From NCBI GenBank assembly GCA_030063045.1, contig JAQSEB010000019.1, positions 186,001-250,000 of the forward strand: DNA of 64,000 bases, given 5' to 3'. The translations under genes were made by a program, and so were the position numbers. Shown here piece after piece: positions 22,549 through 34,267 of this stretch. Positions within the stretch are counted from its first letter, which is position 1; each line of letters begins with the position of its first letter. The notes beneath the pieces are model-generated. The model did no database searches. It was not told the origin of the DNA and was given only the letters and a program-made list of their open reading frames with translations. This DNA is from Pratylenchus scribneri. Taxonomy: Eukaryota > Nematoda > Chromadorea > Rhabditida > Pratylenchidae.

Positions 22549-24631
22549 ATGTCTTTATATTTTTACATGGCTGCTGTTCCAATAGCAGTATTTTTTTTAT
22601 TATTCAGCAATATTGATGATGATATTGACAATGGATGGAATGCACTTGAAGATTTATTGCCAGATGAATATTTTGGGCCACAACGCTCTAACGTTAGCTT
22701 AAATAGACTTTTGCTGATTTATTTTATAAATTTTGATATTTTTATTTTATTTTAAATTTTATTTTGGCTTTTATTTTGAATTTGAAGGTCAAATGCGGTA
22801 ATTGCTATGCAATCGTTATTGGAAGAATGCTATCTTTTGCACATAGCAAGAGACGGTAATTTAATTTAAATTCAGTGAAAGAAATATTTGGTTAAAATTG
22901 AGAAAAAATGAACTTTTTGGATGCTATTAAATATGAAGAAATTAGGCTTCTTTTATGCTAATCCTAGATAATTTTGGCCCGAAATATAATCTCAGTCGTC
23001 CTAATATGTCGTCAACTTAAATTTTTGTTGACAAATTCAAAAATTTATTTTATCTTTAGTGGAAGCTATGTTGATATCTCTTATACTCAAATTACTGATT
23101 GTTGTCGAAAATATGAAATTTCTGGCTGCAGGGGTTGTGAAGGTGGCATAGCACAAAAGGTGACAGATATAATAATAATAACCGTTTTTTAAATTAAAAA
23201 TTTTAAATTTAGGCTATTTTGTATGCAAGAAATTACCCTTTATGTACCAATGATGAATATCCCAATGTTGATGAGGTGATGTCTAATAAAATTTACCGTA
23301 TTTTTCAATTTGAAGCCACCTCTTCAATTAGAAGCCCATCCTTAAAAAAATTTTTTCCATCTTTTATTTTTAATTTTCTAGAAATGTTTAGAATGGTAAA
23401 AACATGTTCTAATTTATAAAAAATATGTTGTGAATTTTAAAAACATTTTCAAACATATTTAGAATCTTAAAAATATGTTGTGAATTCCAAAACATGTTGT
23501 TTTTAGTCTAAAAAACTTGTTTCGGATCGTAAAAAAATGTTTGAATTTCAAAAACATGTTATATTTTTTGCAAATTTATTGAATAAAATTTAATTTTCAT
23601 CCATTTTTCCTCTCTGAAATTTATTAGGCCACCTTCTATTTGAAGCACACTAGAGAGGCTCTGAAATTTATAAGCCCATGGGCTTCTAATAGAAGAAATA
23701 CGGTAAGTATGATATCAGATACAAGAATGCGACACCGACAAGGCAGCCACTTGTTCTATTAAAAATAACAAAATTAATAAGGTAAGAAAATTTTATGACT
23801 TCAAAGGTGTCGCGCAATTTATTCAAAATGCAAAAGAACCGGTAATGTCTGAGATCCGCATTACTGATGAAATGGTGGAATATTTAGCCAACGAAGGTAA
23901 AGATTTGAATTTTAAATATAAAATCGAGTAAATTACCTTCCTTTTTTTTTCTTTGACTTATGATTTATAATAGTATTTTATATCTTCACCCATGTAATTT
24001 ATACTTATTTTAATCCTTCTACAATATGGCAATTTGGTTTATATTGCGCTTATAATTGGTTATAAACTAAAATAACAAATTTAATTTAAATACTTCAAAT
24101 TTTAATCGCTAGGAGCAGAATTAGGCCCAAAACAAAAACTATGAAATAATTTAACAAAGTAAAAAATTTTCTTATAGAATAATTAACAACAAAATAACAA
24201 TTTAGGGATCTTTGACCGGATGAATATAATTTTTAAATATTAGAATTTTTTTTAAAATTAATCCAAAACAATAAATTTTTATATGATTTGTTTATCTCAT
24301 ATTATTTAGCAATATATTTTTCCTCAGAGACACCTTTTGAAGGAAATTGTGAGGGCGAGACAAATCATGTGGTTATCATAAAAGGCTGGAAAACATTGAA
24401 AACAAAAAAGGAAAAAACGTTTTTTGTGTTGCTGTGAAAAATAAGTTAAAAAATGCATTGAAAAATTAATTTTAATTATTTTTGTAGTTACGAAAATTGG
24501 GGAGTAAACGGCAAGGGCACCATATATCTCCCTATAGGGAAAATTTTGCTGACAATAAATGCGGAATACTCAAGAATATGAATGGTCCTATTTATGATGA
24601 CCAAGAAATGCAGGTAAAAATTACATTTTAA
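22549..24631 (+). pseudogene. Papain-family (C1A) cysteine protease-like, copy A, frameshifted
   Basis: Exons 22549-22692, 22788-22855, 23060-23159, 23213-23275, 23719-23896, 24328-24444, 24488-24631. The N-terminus is a signal peptide or anchor (MSLYFYMAAVPIAVFFLLF). No I29 inhibitor prodomain is present. The active-site Cys block reads VKCGNCYAIV (Q replaced by K, W by Y); the GCxGG region is CRGCEGGIAQK; the His block is NHVVIIKGW; the Asn block is KNNYENWG. Two frame breaks are visible: in the A-run near 24401-24418, before the Asn block, and near 24530, after which the frame continues as ENFADNKCGIL. The triad is thus recognisable but split across frames. Either a young pseudogene or sequence indels. 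Paralogue at 34268. Papain-type proteases of nematodes act in gut or secretions; here activity is doubtful. Confidence 0.65.
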
Positions 24632-24834
24632 AAATTTTAAAATTAATTTTTTTAAAAATTTATTACTAAAAAGTTATTTTTATGTTTATAACTTCTTAAA
24701 AATTTTTATTATTTATGAAAAATTTAATATTGAATATGTTTGTGATTAGAGATAGAGAAAGTGTCTGAATGTCTCCATTGAAGGGAATTTTCCTCAAAAA
24801 TTATGAGGGAAGAATTCATGCTCGGTTAAGTTCG

Positions 24835-25942
24835 CTACACCCCGAAACATCCAATGGACGAAACATCCAAAAGACGAAACATCCAAAGGACGAAACATCC
24901 AAAAGTGGAAAATTGGACGAAACATCCAAAAGACGAAACATCCAAAAGTGGAAAATTGGACGAAACATCCAAAGGAGAAAAATTTCCGAAACATCCAATG
25001 GACGAAACATCCAAACGCCCAAAATGTCCCGAAACATCCAAAATTTTATTTGACAATAAAAATCGATTTGAACATATTCAAATGATAGGTCAATCGATTC
25101 GTCTCGACAAGCTCCATCCGAATTTGGCCAAATTAAGCTTCTAGAAATTAATTTTAAAAAATTAATTAGCAAAAATGATAATTATTGAATATTCAATTTT
25201 TTTAATTTTTCAAATCTCATAACTTTTTTATTTCTTGATCAATTCAAGAAATTTAAAATATTTTCGTAATCAGTTCGTCGAGATCTATCAATTGTTGCAA
25301 CGAACAAGCAGAGATGGCAACTATTTGAATCAGGATGCCATAGTGGAGAAACTGAAATATGCCAAGTCAAATTTTCGGCTGAGATCAACGGTATAAAATG
25401 CTTCTAGGATATTTTGTAGCCCTTTTTCTCCTCTTTCAAACGAGCTATACAACATTGAATTTGGCTGGGAAATTGCTGAGTTAGCTGCGCTGGAAATTTG
25501 CATATTTCGGAATTTCTGGTGGCTATAAGTTCTTTATTTGTGGACCAATTCGAAAAATCTTTTTGTATTACCTGTCAGCTTGACGAGCTCTATCCAATGC
25601 TATATAGAACATGTCATTTGTAAGTCATTTTGAAATTTCGGATGAAAAGCATAGGGGGGACCAAGGAATTTAGTGAGATTTTTCCAAAAAAAAATTTTGG
25701 ATTAAAAGATACAGCAAAATGGACATCAAAATCGTGCTCAGCACCCCAAATTACCCCTGAAATATATTTTTAAACATTTTATTATTAAATAAAAAAAATA
25801 AAATTTTTGGATGTTTCGGGACATTTTGGACGTTTGGATGTTTCGTCTTTTGGATGTTTCGTCCTTTGGATGTTTCGTCCCATTTTCCCTTTTTGGATGT
25901 TTCGTCCTTTGGATGTTTCGTCTTTTGGATGTTTCGGGGTAG
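24835..25942. mobile_element. Foldback element with CGAAACATCC repeats
   Basis: Left arm (24835-25045) begins CTACACCCCGAAACATCC and consists of about nine copies of GACGAAACATCCAAA; right arm (25806-25942) is the inverse and ends GGATGTTTCGGGGTAG. The middle (25046-25805) holds unrelated AT-rich sequence with dispersed CGTCTCGACAAGCTC motifs. GTTAAGTT occurs just outside each end (24825-24832 and 25947-25954) and may be the target duplication. No coding capacity; the overlapping open frames are repeat artefacts. Second foldback element of the window, unrelated in sequence to 9455-10989. Confidence 0.78.
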
Positions 25943-25954
25943 AGCCGTTAAGTT

Positions 25955-26429
25955 AATTGTGATCTCTAATATGACTCTATCTTATATCTAGATAAAGAAT
26001 TCAGTATCGCTAATAATATTATACATTCACAGAGATTTGGCGCTAATTTGGACTTATTCAATTTAAACGATCAATTATCAAATTATTAATGGTTTTAATA
26101 GGTAATAAGTATACTCAAATAGGCTATGATAAAAAAGGGGTTTGAAAATAAAATTATCTTTAAAGAGTATGGAGGGGTAGAGGGTATTTTAATTGTAATT
26201 TTTATTCATCAGTATGATGGCTTTTATAACTTCACTGATGTAGAGCCAGAAATGTTCGATTATAACAAATGTCGAATGAGAAATTAAAGAGCAAAGTTGT
26301 AATGGAATTGATAATGTAATAATAATGAATTCATTGAAAAATTTCGTCTTATTATATTTAATCATTGTTTTATGGATTTAATACATTATATTCATTATCA
26401 ATTTGAATAAATTCTTTGTTGTTTACAAT
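25955..26429. other. Intergenic, no gene seen
   Basis: AT-rich. Shared 3' flank of the plus-strand protease copy A and the minus-strand kelch gene. Confidence 0.4.
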
Positions 26430-29400
26430 TTACAAATGAATTCGCTGTAGAATATTGCATTCCGGCTCCGGCCATCTAATGCAATCCGTAATGCCGCCAT
26501 AAATATAAATGGTTTTGTCCTTAAATAAAATTCATCAATAATTTTAAAAATTTCACCTTGATTGATAGGCTTGTTGAATAATCATAAACGGGTCTCTGTA
26601 TTGGTTTATGACCAGAGAATTCCCATTGAAAATGGCTCAAATTTAGTTTCCAGCATTCATCGCTCCTTTGTTCTCCCTTAATTTTAATATAAAAATGTAA
26701 AAATGCATTATATTCGATTTTTACGTATTACCACAAGATAAATTATCAGATTTTTACCCTAATATTAATTATATTTAGCCAAGTTACTAGGTAGTAGGTA
26801 CTATATTGGGTCAAGAAAATTTAGTACCAAAAATCAAAATTTAATTTTTCCACATGAAGATTTAAAATCTGTATTTCTATGCCTATGTCATTTTAGATTT
26901 TATATTAAAATTAAATATAAAATTTAAATAAGTTTGTGATATTTTATAATTTTTTTTATATTCTGTTCCCGTTAATAATTATTTAATTTTAGTACAACAC
27001 CTGATCCTTGTAAAATAATCCACCAATACAATAAAGAATTTGATCCTCATTCTCTTTTTGAAATGCCGTAATTGCATCCAACCTTGAATGAACACGGCCA
27101 ATTGGAAATCCCGAATTCGGATCGCCTTTGAGTGGTTTTAACAAAAATGTTCGTTCAATTGTATCAAATAGAAATATCTATAATAAAAGAAAAATAAGAG
27201 AGACAATATTCAGTCTTTTTTGGTCAAATTAAGATATTATATTAATTGTTAAATACAATCGATTTTTAATATTTAGTGAGGAAGATAAAGTCCCTGGTTC
27301 AATCTATATAGCATTTTATTAGCTATAAGCTAACAAAAATGACACCAAAAGAATTGATTACATTTTTATCTCATTGACAAAATTTGGTCAAAATTATTGT
27401 TATATTTAAAATAGTGTTTTTTTTTTTTAAATTTTTTATCATAATTTAATAAATGAAAAAATTGTTCTATCTATAGATTTGATTGATATTACTTTTATAG
27501 CTATAGCTATATAAAATTAATGCAATATAAAATTTTCCAATGACTTTACATTATATAACATACACTATATTATCATAAATTGTCGTATTTAGTATTTACT
27601 AGTAAAATCGAAAATGGTAGTATGGATATTTTGTTTATGTTCCTTACCTCATCCAATTTCAAATTTCTGAAAATTCCAATGTATTTTTGAAATGAAAATA
27701 AGCATTGTACGGCACTGCAATCGGCGTATATTCTCAAAATTTCCATAAATTCCTTTTGGTGGACAACATCGCCGTTAACATTTACCAAAGTTAAATTTGC
27801 TTCATCCTAAAATATATTTCATTTTTTATTATAAATAATTCGCGTTGTATACTTTTCAAAGATGGAAATTATCTCGTTCTTAAAAATCGAAATTTGGAGG
27901 ACCCTAGAGGCCTAGACCCTAATAATAAATTTTGTTAGGTACTTTCCCGTTTTGCGACACCCTCACCAAAATGTATGAAAAACGCGTCCCAGGGGAAATT
28001 TTGGGTGCTGATCACGAATCTGAGTTTGAAATTAAGCTCAAGCAATACTTTAGACTTATTTAAGATTAGTTTGCTCCGATCCCTGAACCCCAATTATAGT
28101 CTAAGCCTTTATCCTAATAAGCAAAAATCTTAGCATTACATGTGAAAATAAATAAGGTCATAACTTTTTTACTTTTGAATTTTACCAAAAACAAATGGTA
28201 GGGTAGATTCGTGATCAGCTCATAAAGGAACCTCGTTAAGCCATTATTTGACTAAAAAAATTTTCGACACTTTTTCCAGTTTATTAAACTCAAAGGGGTC
28301 CCTTTACTTTTTCAACTTTAAATTTCACGTAATGCATACGTCAATGACGTAATACGCAAAAAATAAGCTCAAATTCCTGATCAGTTTTGGTGGGGGTGTC
28401 GCAAAACGGAAAAGAATCTTTTGTTGTACTTGTCGGCTTTGTGTCCGCTTTTTAGAGAATGGGAAAATGAAGATCTCCTCTATGGGTCTTGGGATTAGGA
28501 TTTAGGGTCATTAGGGGTCATTCAGGGATAGGATAATTTACGGTAACCCCTAATGTCCATAATCCTGATGAGTGATAACCCATAAGGAGGACCCTTTAAT
28601 AATCTACAATTGACTCAAAAAGTGGATATACTACAAAGTCGACAAGTATCATTTTTTTGTAAAATTGTATTTAACAAATTTACCAAATTTTTTAAATAAA
28701 TAAAATTTAAAAAATACCGAAATTCTCTGCCATTCCCAACAGTCAGATTCGCCTTTGGCAAGTTCATAAATAAAAAAAGTGTCGAATTCTTTTTTATTTA
28801 TCAATTTAGCGTTTTTTTCATTCAATTCATCCAAATTAATTTTTTGAACATTCAATGTGACAAAGAAGAATTTTCGACCAGAATTATGGGCGATTGGGTG
28901 GAAAGTGGGCAAGCCATCATTATGGCAAAAATATGTTAAGCTTCCATCAATATCCAAAATGTTCAGCTCTTCTTGTACACAATTCAACCCATCATCGGCA
29001 TTCGTTGCATTTTTATTTCCAATTTTAGTCAGAAAGAATCTAAAAAATAATTTTTTAAATTAATATTGAAGCAGATCTCGTTTACAGCCGATATGGATTG
29101 TAGTTTTTGATCAATATCTCAACTCGTATCGTAGGCATTTGAATAATAATTTATGGTTCTTTCAATTTGTCATGGTCGATTTAGTGGGGATGCTAATTCT
29201 AGCCAAACTTGATCAATCAAAAAAAAATAAATCGGTTTAAAAACCCAAATTTAGCTAAAATTAAACTATTTACACATCGATCTGAAATGAAAGATACCAT
29301 AAAATGGGGTAAGGAGATCAGCTGAAAAACGAGATCAGCCAACAGGCAAAATTAGCCAAATTCTTTATTATGAGATGAGAAAACTGAGGAAAAATCAAAC

Positions 29401-32037
29401 ACATGTTGATGGTAAAGCTGTTAAATTATTTTTATAGTATTATCATTATTTAAGGCCAAAAATGGTAAAAAAATTTAAATAAATAATTTTGAGGCTAAAT
29501 TTTGGCTAATGAATCAATTATGATATGATATGTTCAATATAATTTGTAGCTAATTTTGTTCTAAAAATACTATGTAATTTGAATGAACAAGCAATTTTAC
29601 CACCAACTGTAATAGACTAATTTAGTCTCCAATTGTCGAAAATGTGAAAAATTATGTTTAGTAAGCATATTTGGGTAAACCTGCAACGATTTTTCTCTTT
29701 TTCATATTCTGCTGGTTGGAGAAGAATTCGATAAGAAAGAAAGCCAATTCGGCCATCATCCAAAATTGTGCCACAAACTAAATAATTGGAAAATTAATAG
29801 CAGAATTTTAGCAAAGAGAGCTTAATTCCATCTAATTCTTTTTGATGATTCGGAATTGGCATCAATCAAGAAAATGTTATTATTTCTAATGTTTTTTAAA
29901 GATAATTTATACTATTTTAGTTTGTTATATTTAATTAATTTGAAGAAAATAAATTGAAAATGACGAAAAAAAGTATTTAAAAGTGCGAAAAGATTAACAA
30001 TTCAGTGTTTTATCATAGACACACAAACACAAACCAATATCCATTCGATAGATCTTGTCAGGATGTGTAGTTTTTTGAATTTGCTATACAACTTTTTATG
30101 TTAATCAAAAATTAAGGGTGCTAAACCTATCCTATGAACTATTCTCCATTTTTGGTTCAAAAATAATTTAATTAATTGGGTAAATCAAAACAAAACAATG
30201 TGACATGTAGAGGACTGAATTATTAATTATTATAATCTTTTCCCTATTTTCAATATTTTTTTTGGCATTTTCAATACATTTCTCATCAAATGAAATATTT
30301 TTCATTTTCAATGTATTTTATTTAATTTGTCAAAAAAACAGAAAATGTAGAAAAAATGACGAAACTATCGAAAAAGTTAGAAAATTTTTCAGAAGTTTAT
30401 CTTAGATCCACAAACCTTCTTAAACCTAATTGACAGATTTCGTCGGAACGCATTGATTGATATATAATTTATTATGTATGATTTGGTCAAAATTAAATGA
30501 TAGTTTTGGTACTTGTGTCGTTTACATCTCCTTTTTTGGAAAGTGCTTGGTCCCCCCTTTGGTTTTACAGTTTAGGTTAGGGTTTGGGTTTAGGATACAC
30601 GTAAGATGATTCTTACCCCATCCTAACCCTAACCCAACCTTGACTGACCCTAACCCGAAATATAACAAACCAAAGGGGGGACCAAGCACTTTCCAAAAAA
30701 GGGGACCTAAACTCCACAAGTACCAAACTGTTTAAGCCGATTTTCTTTTTTGATTTGGTGCTAGGTCATCTCCACAATAGTATAAATGTGGTAATGTCCA
30801 CAATGGTACAAATATAGGCGTTTTCGATTATAATAAATCATAAACTGGTTTTAGACCCTACAAACCTTATACCATTTTCAAGATCTCATCGAGACGCATC
30901 GATTGGTATATAATTTGCCATGGTTTGGTCAAAATTAAAATAGTTTTGAATCACAAAGCCCTACGAAGATTGCTTAAATAGTTTAATACCATTTATTTTT
31001 GACCAAACCATGACAAATTATATACCAATCGATGCGTCTCGATGAGATCTTGAATATGGTATAATATTTGTAGGGTCTACGGTTTCTGATTTATTAGGAG
31101 TCGAAATGGCCCACATTTGTACCATTGTGGACATGACCACATTTGTACTGCCCTTTGCCAATTGTGGAGAGGACCCCAAACGTTTTGGTTTAAAGCCAAT
31201 TTAATCATGATAAATATACCATTCGATGCATCTTGATGAGATCTATCAATTGAATTTAAAAAATTTATGAGTCTAACTATGACAAACCACTGAACCGCTA
31301 CAGTTTTTTCGTCATTTGTAGCATTCTTTTCGACAATTTCAGTATTTTATCGACATTTTAAAAATTTTCCCTTTTAATTAATGCAATTTTTGTTACTTTT
31401 AAAAGAATTTTAAAATCACGAAAAAATAGCAAAAATTTTGAATATTTGTGGGTTATGTGGGGGCAGATTTTTTTAGATGATTTGGAGAATGGCGAAAGGT
31501 GACCACCGTGGATCATACGGTTTTGGGTTAGGATCTTAAGGGAATAGTTCATCATCTCATATATCCCTAACCCTAATCAACTGTAAGATGACTCTGCATT
31601 CAAAACAATATGCCTCCAGATAACCCACAAATTCCTAATTTTGGGCATTTTGAATCGAAATTTTTCGTGAATTGATTCCGAACAAAAGTTTTTACTAGTA
31701 TCTTTTATTAAAAAAGCCTTTTGTTATGTCCTCCATCAATTCGATCACACGATAAGCAGGATCATTGGAATTTTCCATTTCTTCCGAATTTCTATTTTCT
31801 GAACTACCTTGTCCAGATATAAAATATTTCTTCCTCGTAACAATGTCATCTTTATCGGCGCGTTCAACCAACAATTCTTTCCATTGATCTTTCGACAAAT
31901 CAAAGACCCAAATGGAAACAAAATTGTCGGAATGATTGCCGCCAAACACATAAACATTTTGGTCATCCAAAGCTAAAGCGGCATTTGCCTTTTTTGGTGG
32001 AGAGGAAGCATTGATATTATTCATTAAAAATGAAATT
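26430..32037 (-). CDS. Kelch-repeat beta-propeller protein, copy 1 (5' end uncertain)
   Basis: Seven exons, all phases consistent, read leftward: 32037-31808, 29777-29681, 29039-28718, 27806-27648, 27177-27001, 26676-26557, 26519-26430; nearly 400 residues. An ATG at 32024-32022 could be the start, but an upstream exon is possible. Kelch features: NVYVFGG then IWVFDLSKDQWKEL in the first exon; FIYELAKGESDCWEWQRIS; ILYCIGGLFYKD; CWKLNLSHFQWEF; and TIYIYGGIT near the C-terminus, that is blades with the di-Gly and Trp signature. No transmembrane segment or BTB domain is seen. If the first donor (31807) is not used, that exon ends in a tail stopping at 31695, so an alternative short form is possible. 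Introns 1 and 3 are loaded with MITEs. A colinear paralogue lies at 35946-41123 on the same strand. Partner unknown; kelch propellers are usually protein-binding. Confidence 0.75.
27943..28414. mobile_element. MITE-like element, TIR TTTCCCGTTTTGCGACACCC
   Basis: 470 bp in a kelch copy 1 intron. Left end TTTCCCGTTTTGCGACACCC then TCACCAAAA; right end the inverse (TTTTGGTGGGGGTGTCGCAA then AACGG). Both sides also carry ATCACGAATC/ATTCGTGATCAG words. No coding capacity. Confidence 0.75.
28434..28652. mobile_element. MITE-like element with CCTAAT core
   Basis: Ends GTACTTGTCGGCTTTGT and ACAAAGTCGACAAGTAT are imperfect inverse copies. The core carries GGGATTAGGATTTAGGGTCA and CCCCTAATGTCC, also palindromic. 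Immediately follows the element at 27943-28414 within the same intron. Related cores occur near 31500, 43250 and 43690. Confidence 0.65.
29681..29777 (-). other. Exon 2 of kelch copy 1
   Basis: Listed separately because it is easy to miss: VCGTILDDGRIGF... is open for 97 bases between AG (29778-29779) and GT (29679-29680), and its phases fit both the exon at 31808-32037 and that at 28718-29039. The paralogous position in copy 2 is the SPMFIYAYEAS exon. Confidence 0.6.
30502..30730. mobile_element. MITE with telomere-like core
   Basis: About 60-bp terminal inverted repeats (AGTTTTGGTACTTGTG ... TTGGAAAGTGCTTGGTCCCC and the inverse). The core between the arms is TTTAGGTTAGGGTTTGGGTT with its inverse CCTAACCCTAACCC. 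No coding capacity. Sits in kelch copy 1 intron 1; solo fragments of the same arm occur near 25655 and 33220. Confidence 0.8.
30833..31108. mobile_element. MITE-like element, family of 11774-12049
   Basis: 276-bp palindrome: ACTGGTTTTAGACCCTACAA, AGATCTCATCGAGACGCATC, GATTGGTATATAATTTG in the left arm and all three inverted in the right arm (TATACCAATCGATGCGTCTC, GTAGGGTCTACGG). Best-preserved copy of the family. Confidence 0.8.
31440..31634. mobile_element. Short MITE-like element with CCCTAACCCTAA core
   Basis: Ends GAATATTTGTGGGTTAT and ATAACCCACAAATTC; the core has GGGTTAGGATC and ATCCCTAACCCTAATC. Shares the core type, but not the tips, of 28434-28652. Confidence 0.6.
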
Positions 32038-32087
32038 CTATAAATTAAAATTATTGGATCCTTAATTATTTTTGCAATTTTAATCAT

Positions 32088-32654
32088 TTCATTTTCATTG
32101 TATAAATTTTTTGAACATTTATTTGATTTTAAATGAAAATTTAATATGCAATTAATTAAAAAAAAAGATTCAAAAATGAAAATTGATCTATGTCTTGTCT
32201 ATTATTACATTTTGCGCATTTTTAAATTTAAAAATTTTGGAAAATAAAAATGGAAGCGAAGCCAGTCCATTCTAAAAATTAATCTTTTGCTTTTTTTAAG
32301 TAACTACATTTTTAAGGTCAAAAAGAAAATTACTTTACATGAGAGGAATTAGATGGTAGCCATCTAATTACTTTGGAGGTTAAAAAATGTAAAATATTTG
32401 TTTATAGGCTCAAAGTTTATTCGATCATGTTATATTATATATCATTCGAATTGCCTTGGTGACTGGTGAGTATTAATATAATTGGTTTAGAATACTCGAA
32501 AAAATTAGGCTCCCTTTCTTTCCATTTTCATTCCTCAAAAATATACCATCCATTTTTGTAAATTTAAGCCAACTTACAAAATTATTCCCATTCATTTCAA
32601 ATAAAAATCCAACAGAGATTTTTCAATTCAAGAATTTTTTATCCACGCATCGAA
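32088..32654. other. Intergenic between divergent genes, no gene seen
   Basis: AT-rich spacer between the 5' end of minus-strand kelch copy 1 and the plus-strand membrane coiled-coil copy B; it presumably holds the kelch promoter, no element recognised. Confidence 0.4.
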
Positions 32655-32935
32655 ATGGATCTACCCAAAATGGGAAGAAAAATATTGAAATTCGCTATAT
32701 TTTTATTTGGATTCTATTTTGTCATTTTCATAATATCAATGAATTATTGGCAAAATAAATTTGATATTTTGAAGGAAGAAATGGCAGAACGCAGAAATGA
32801 AAACAGCAAAATTCCGATCTAAAAGAGGAAAATGGTAAATTGAAGAATGAAATGAGAGACTAAATTGTTGGACAAAAAGTGGAATTCGAGGAGAAAATCC
32901 GCATTTTAGAAGGGCAATTTAATGAACCGGTAAAA
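32655..32935 (+). pseudogene. Single-pass membrane coiled-coil protein, copy B (degenerate)
   Basis: ATG at 32655 gives MDLPKMGRKILKF and a hydrophobic segment ending MNYWQNKFDILKEEMAE, closely matching copy A at 20950, then stops at 32820. Beyond it, homologous codons EENGKLKNEM and EFEEKIRILEG are recognisable but interrupted by a stop and a deletion relative to copy A. Clearly a dead paralogue. It lies 1.6 kb upstream of cysteine protease copy B, mirroring the arrangement of copy A. Confidence 0.7.
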
Positions 32936-34160
32936 AATATTTTAAATCTTATTATTAAATATAAATTATAAATTTAATTCAATTTTTGACATTCTCGAAC
33001 TTTACTATTTATAATTTTCATAAATTCAAATAATTCATTTCCATTCCAATTCCAAGTTTGTTACAAATTAATTTTAAATTATTTTTTATAATGGCCATAA
33101 ATTTTTTATTTTTGAGTTTTAGGCGAAATCAATTACAAATTCGGAATCTGCTCTTCGAGCCGTGTCGAATGAGCTATATATAATATGGCCATGAAAAAAA
33201 TTTAAAATTTTTCGAGCCATAGGGGGGTCCAAGCACTTTTCTGGGAAAATGGCTTTAATGGCCTTAACTTGGCTAAATGTGGAAGCGCGCTAAAATTTCT
33301 TATATTTTCAGACTCAGTTCACCGAGATCTATCGATTAGTATATCATTTGCTTGATTTTGAGTCTGGGACCTATGATCATATTTTAACTAATTGATAATC
33401 CAACAGGCGGACAACGAAGAATGTTGTCCGGAGGCAACTTTTATGGAATTCACATAGGCTATATTTTAAATTATCATTATAATTTGGCAGATCGGCTTTT
33501 TCCATCTGTGTTATTTTTGATAAAATAATTAGTGAAATTTGAAATAAATTTGTAATCAGTGTCGTTCTGGCCGGACAGCTTTGTCACATCGATAAATGTC
33601 TAATAAGAGGCATTTGCATTATTAATTTGAATGAAACACGAAATTGAAAGAGATGAAATGCCCTTTTTAAAGTAGAAAATATAAATTAAATGTCTATTCT
33701 TTCTACCACTTTCTAGTGACATAATTCAAACATTAATTGGGCACATGAAAAATGTAATAATTCTGCTGAAATTATATTATTATTCATCATATTTTCTCTT
33801 ATTTATAATTTGATTATTTTAATTAGCATTTTTTTAATTCAAATTAGCAACAATGGGCAATTCACATATAAATTATATATAACCGGAATTGCAACTATTA
33901 TAAGGAATAATGAGATATTTTTGTCCACCACCATCAGTGGCGCCAATCATTTTTTGCATGTCTACATTTTTTCTATTCAGAATGGCTTCATATTATAAAT
34001 TTGATAAGAGGAAAGAATGAATAAAATGCTTTCCTTTGTTTGTTTCCCGTTTCTGCTGCTCTTATAAGCGGATTATCTATTTGAAAAGGAATTTTAATCA
34101 TTCCACATCGATAAGGCAAAAATTGACACTTAATACAGAATGTGGCTCTTAGAAAGAAGG
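32936..34160. other. Intergenic with dispersed repeat fragments
   Basis: Contains GAGCCGTGTCGAATGAGCTA with ATATAATATG near 33160 and CACCGAGATCTATCGATTAG near 33318, fragments of the MITE families seen elsewhere, and GGGGGGTCCAAGCACTTTTC near 33223. No gene. Confidence 0.5.
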
Positions 34161-34166
34161 TCACAC

Positions 34167-34174
34167 TATAAATA
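34167..34174 (+). promoter_or_regulatory. TATA box of cysteine protease copy B
   Basis: CACTATAAATAGGGG in an otherwise plain AT context, about 95 bases before the ATG at 34268, a normal TATA-to-start distance for a compact nematode 5' UTR. Confidence 0.55.
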
Positions 34175-34267
34175 GGGGTAGGGGACGTGGAAATGAATAT
34201 TGTATGAAATCCATCTGCTTTTTCAAAGTGAAACTAAAACATTTGTTCAATTTCAAGCAAATCAACA

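Noticed and set aside
24769..25172. Open frames with repeated ETSK / DVSS words
   Set aside because: Products of the CGAAACATCC array in a foldback arm, open on both strands.
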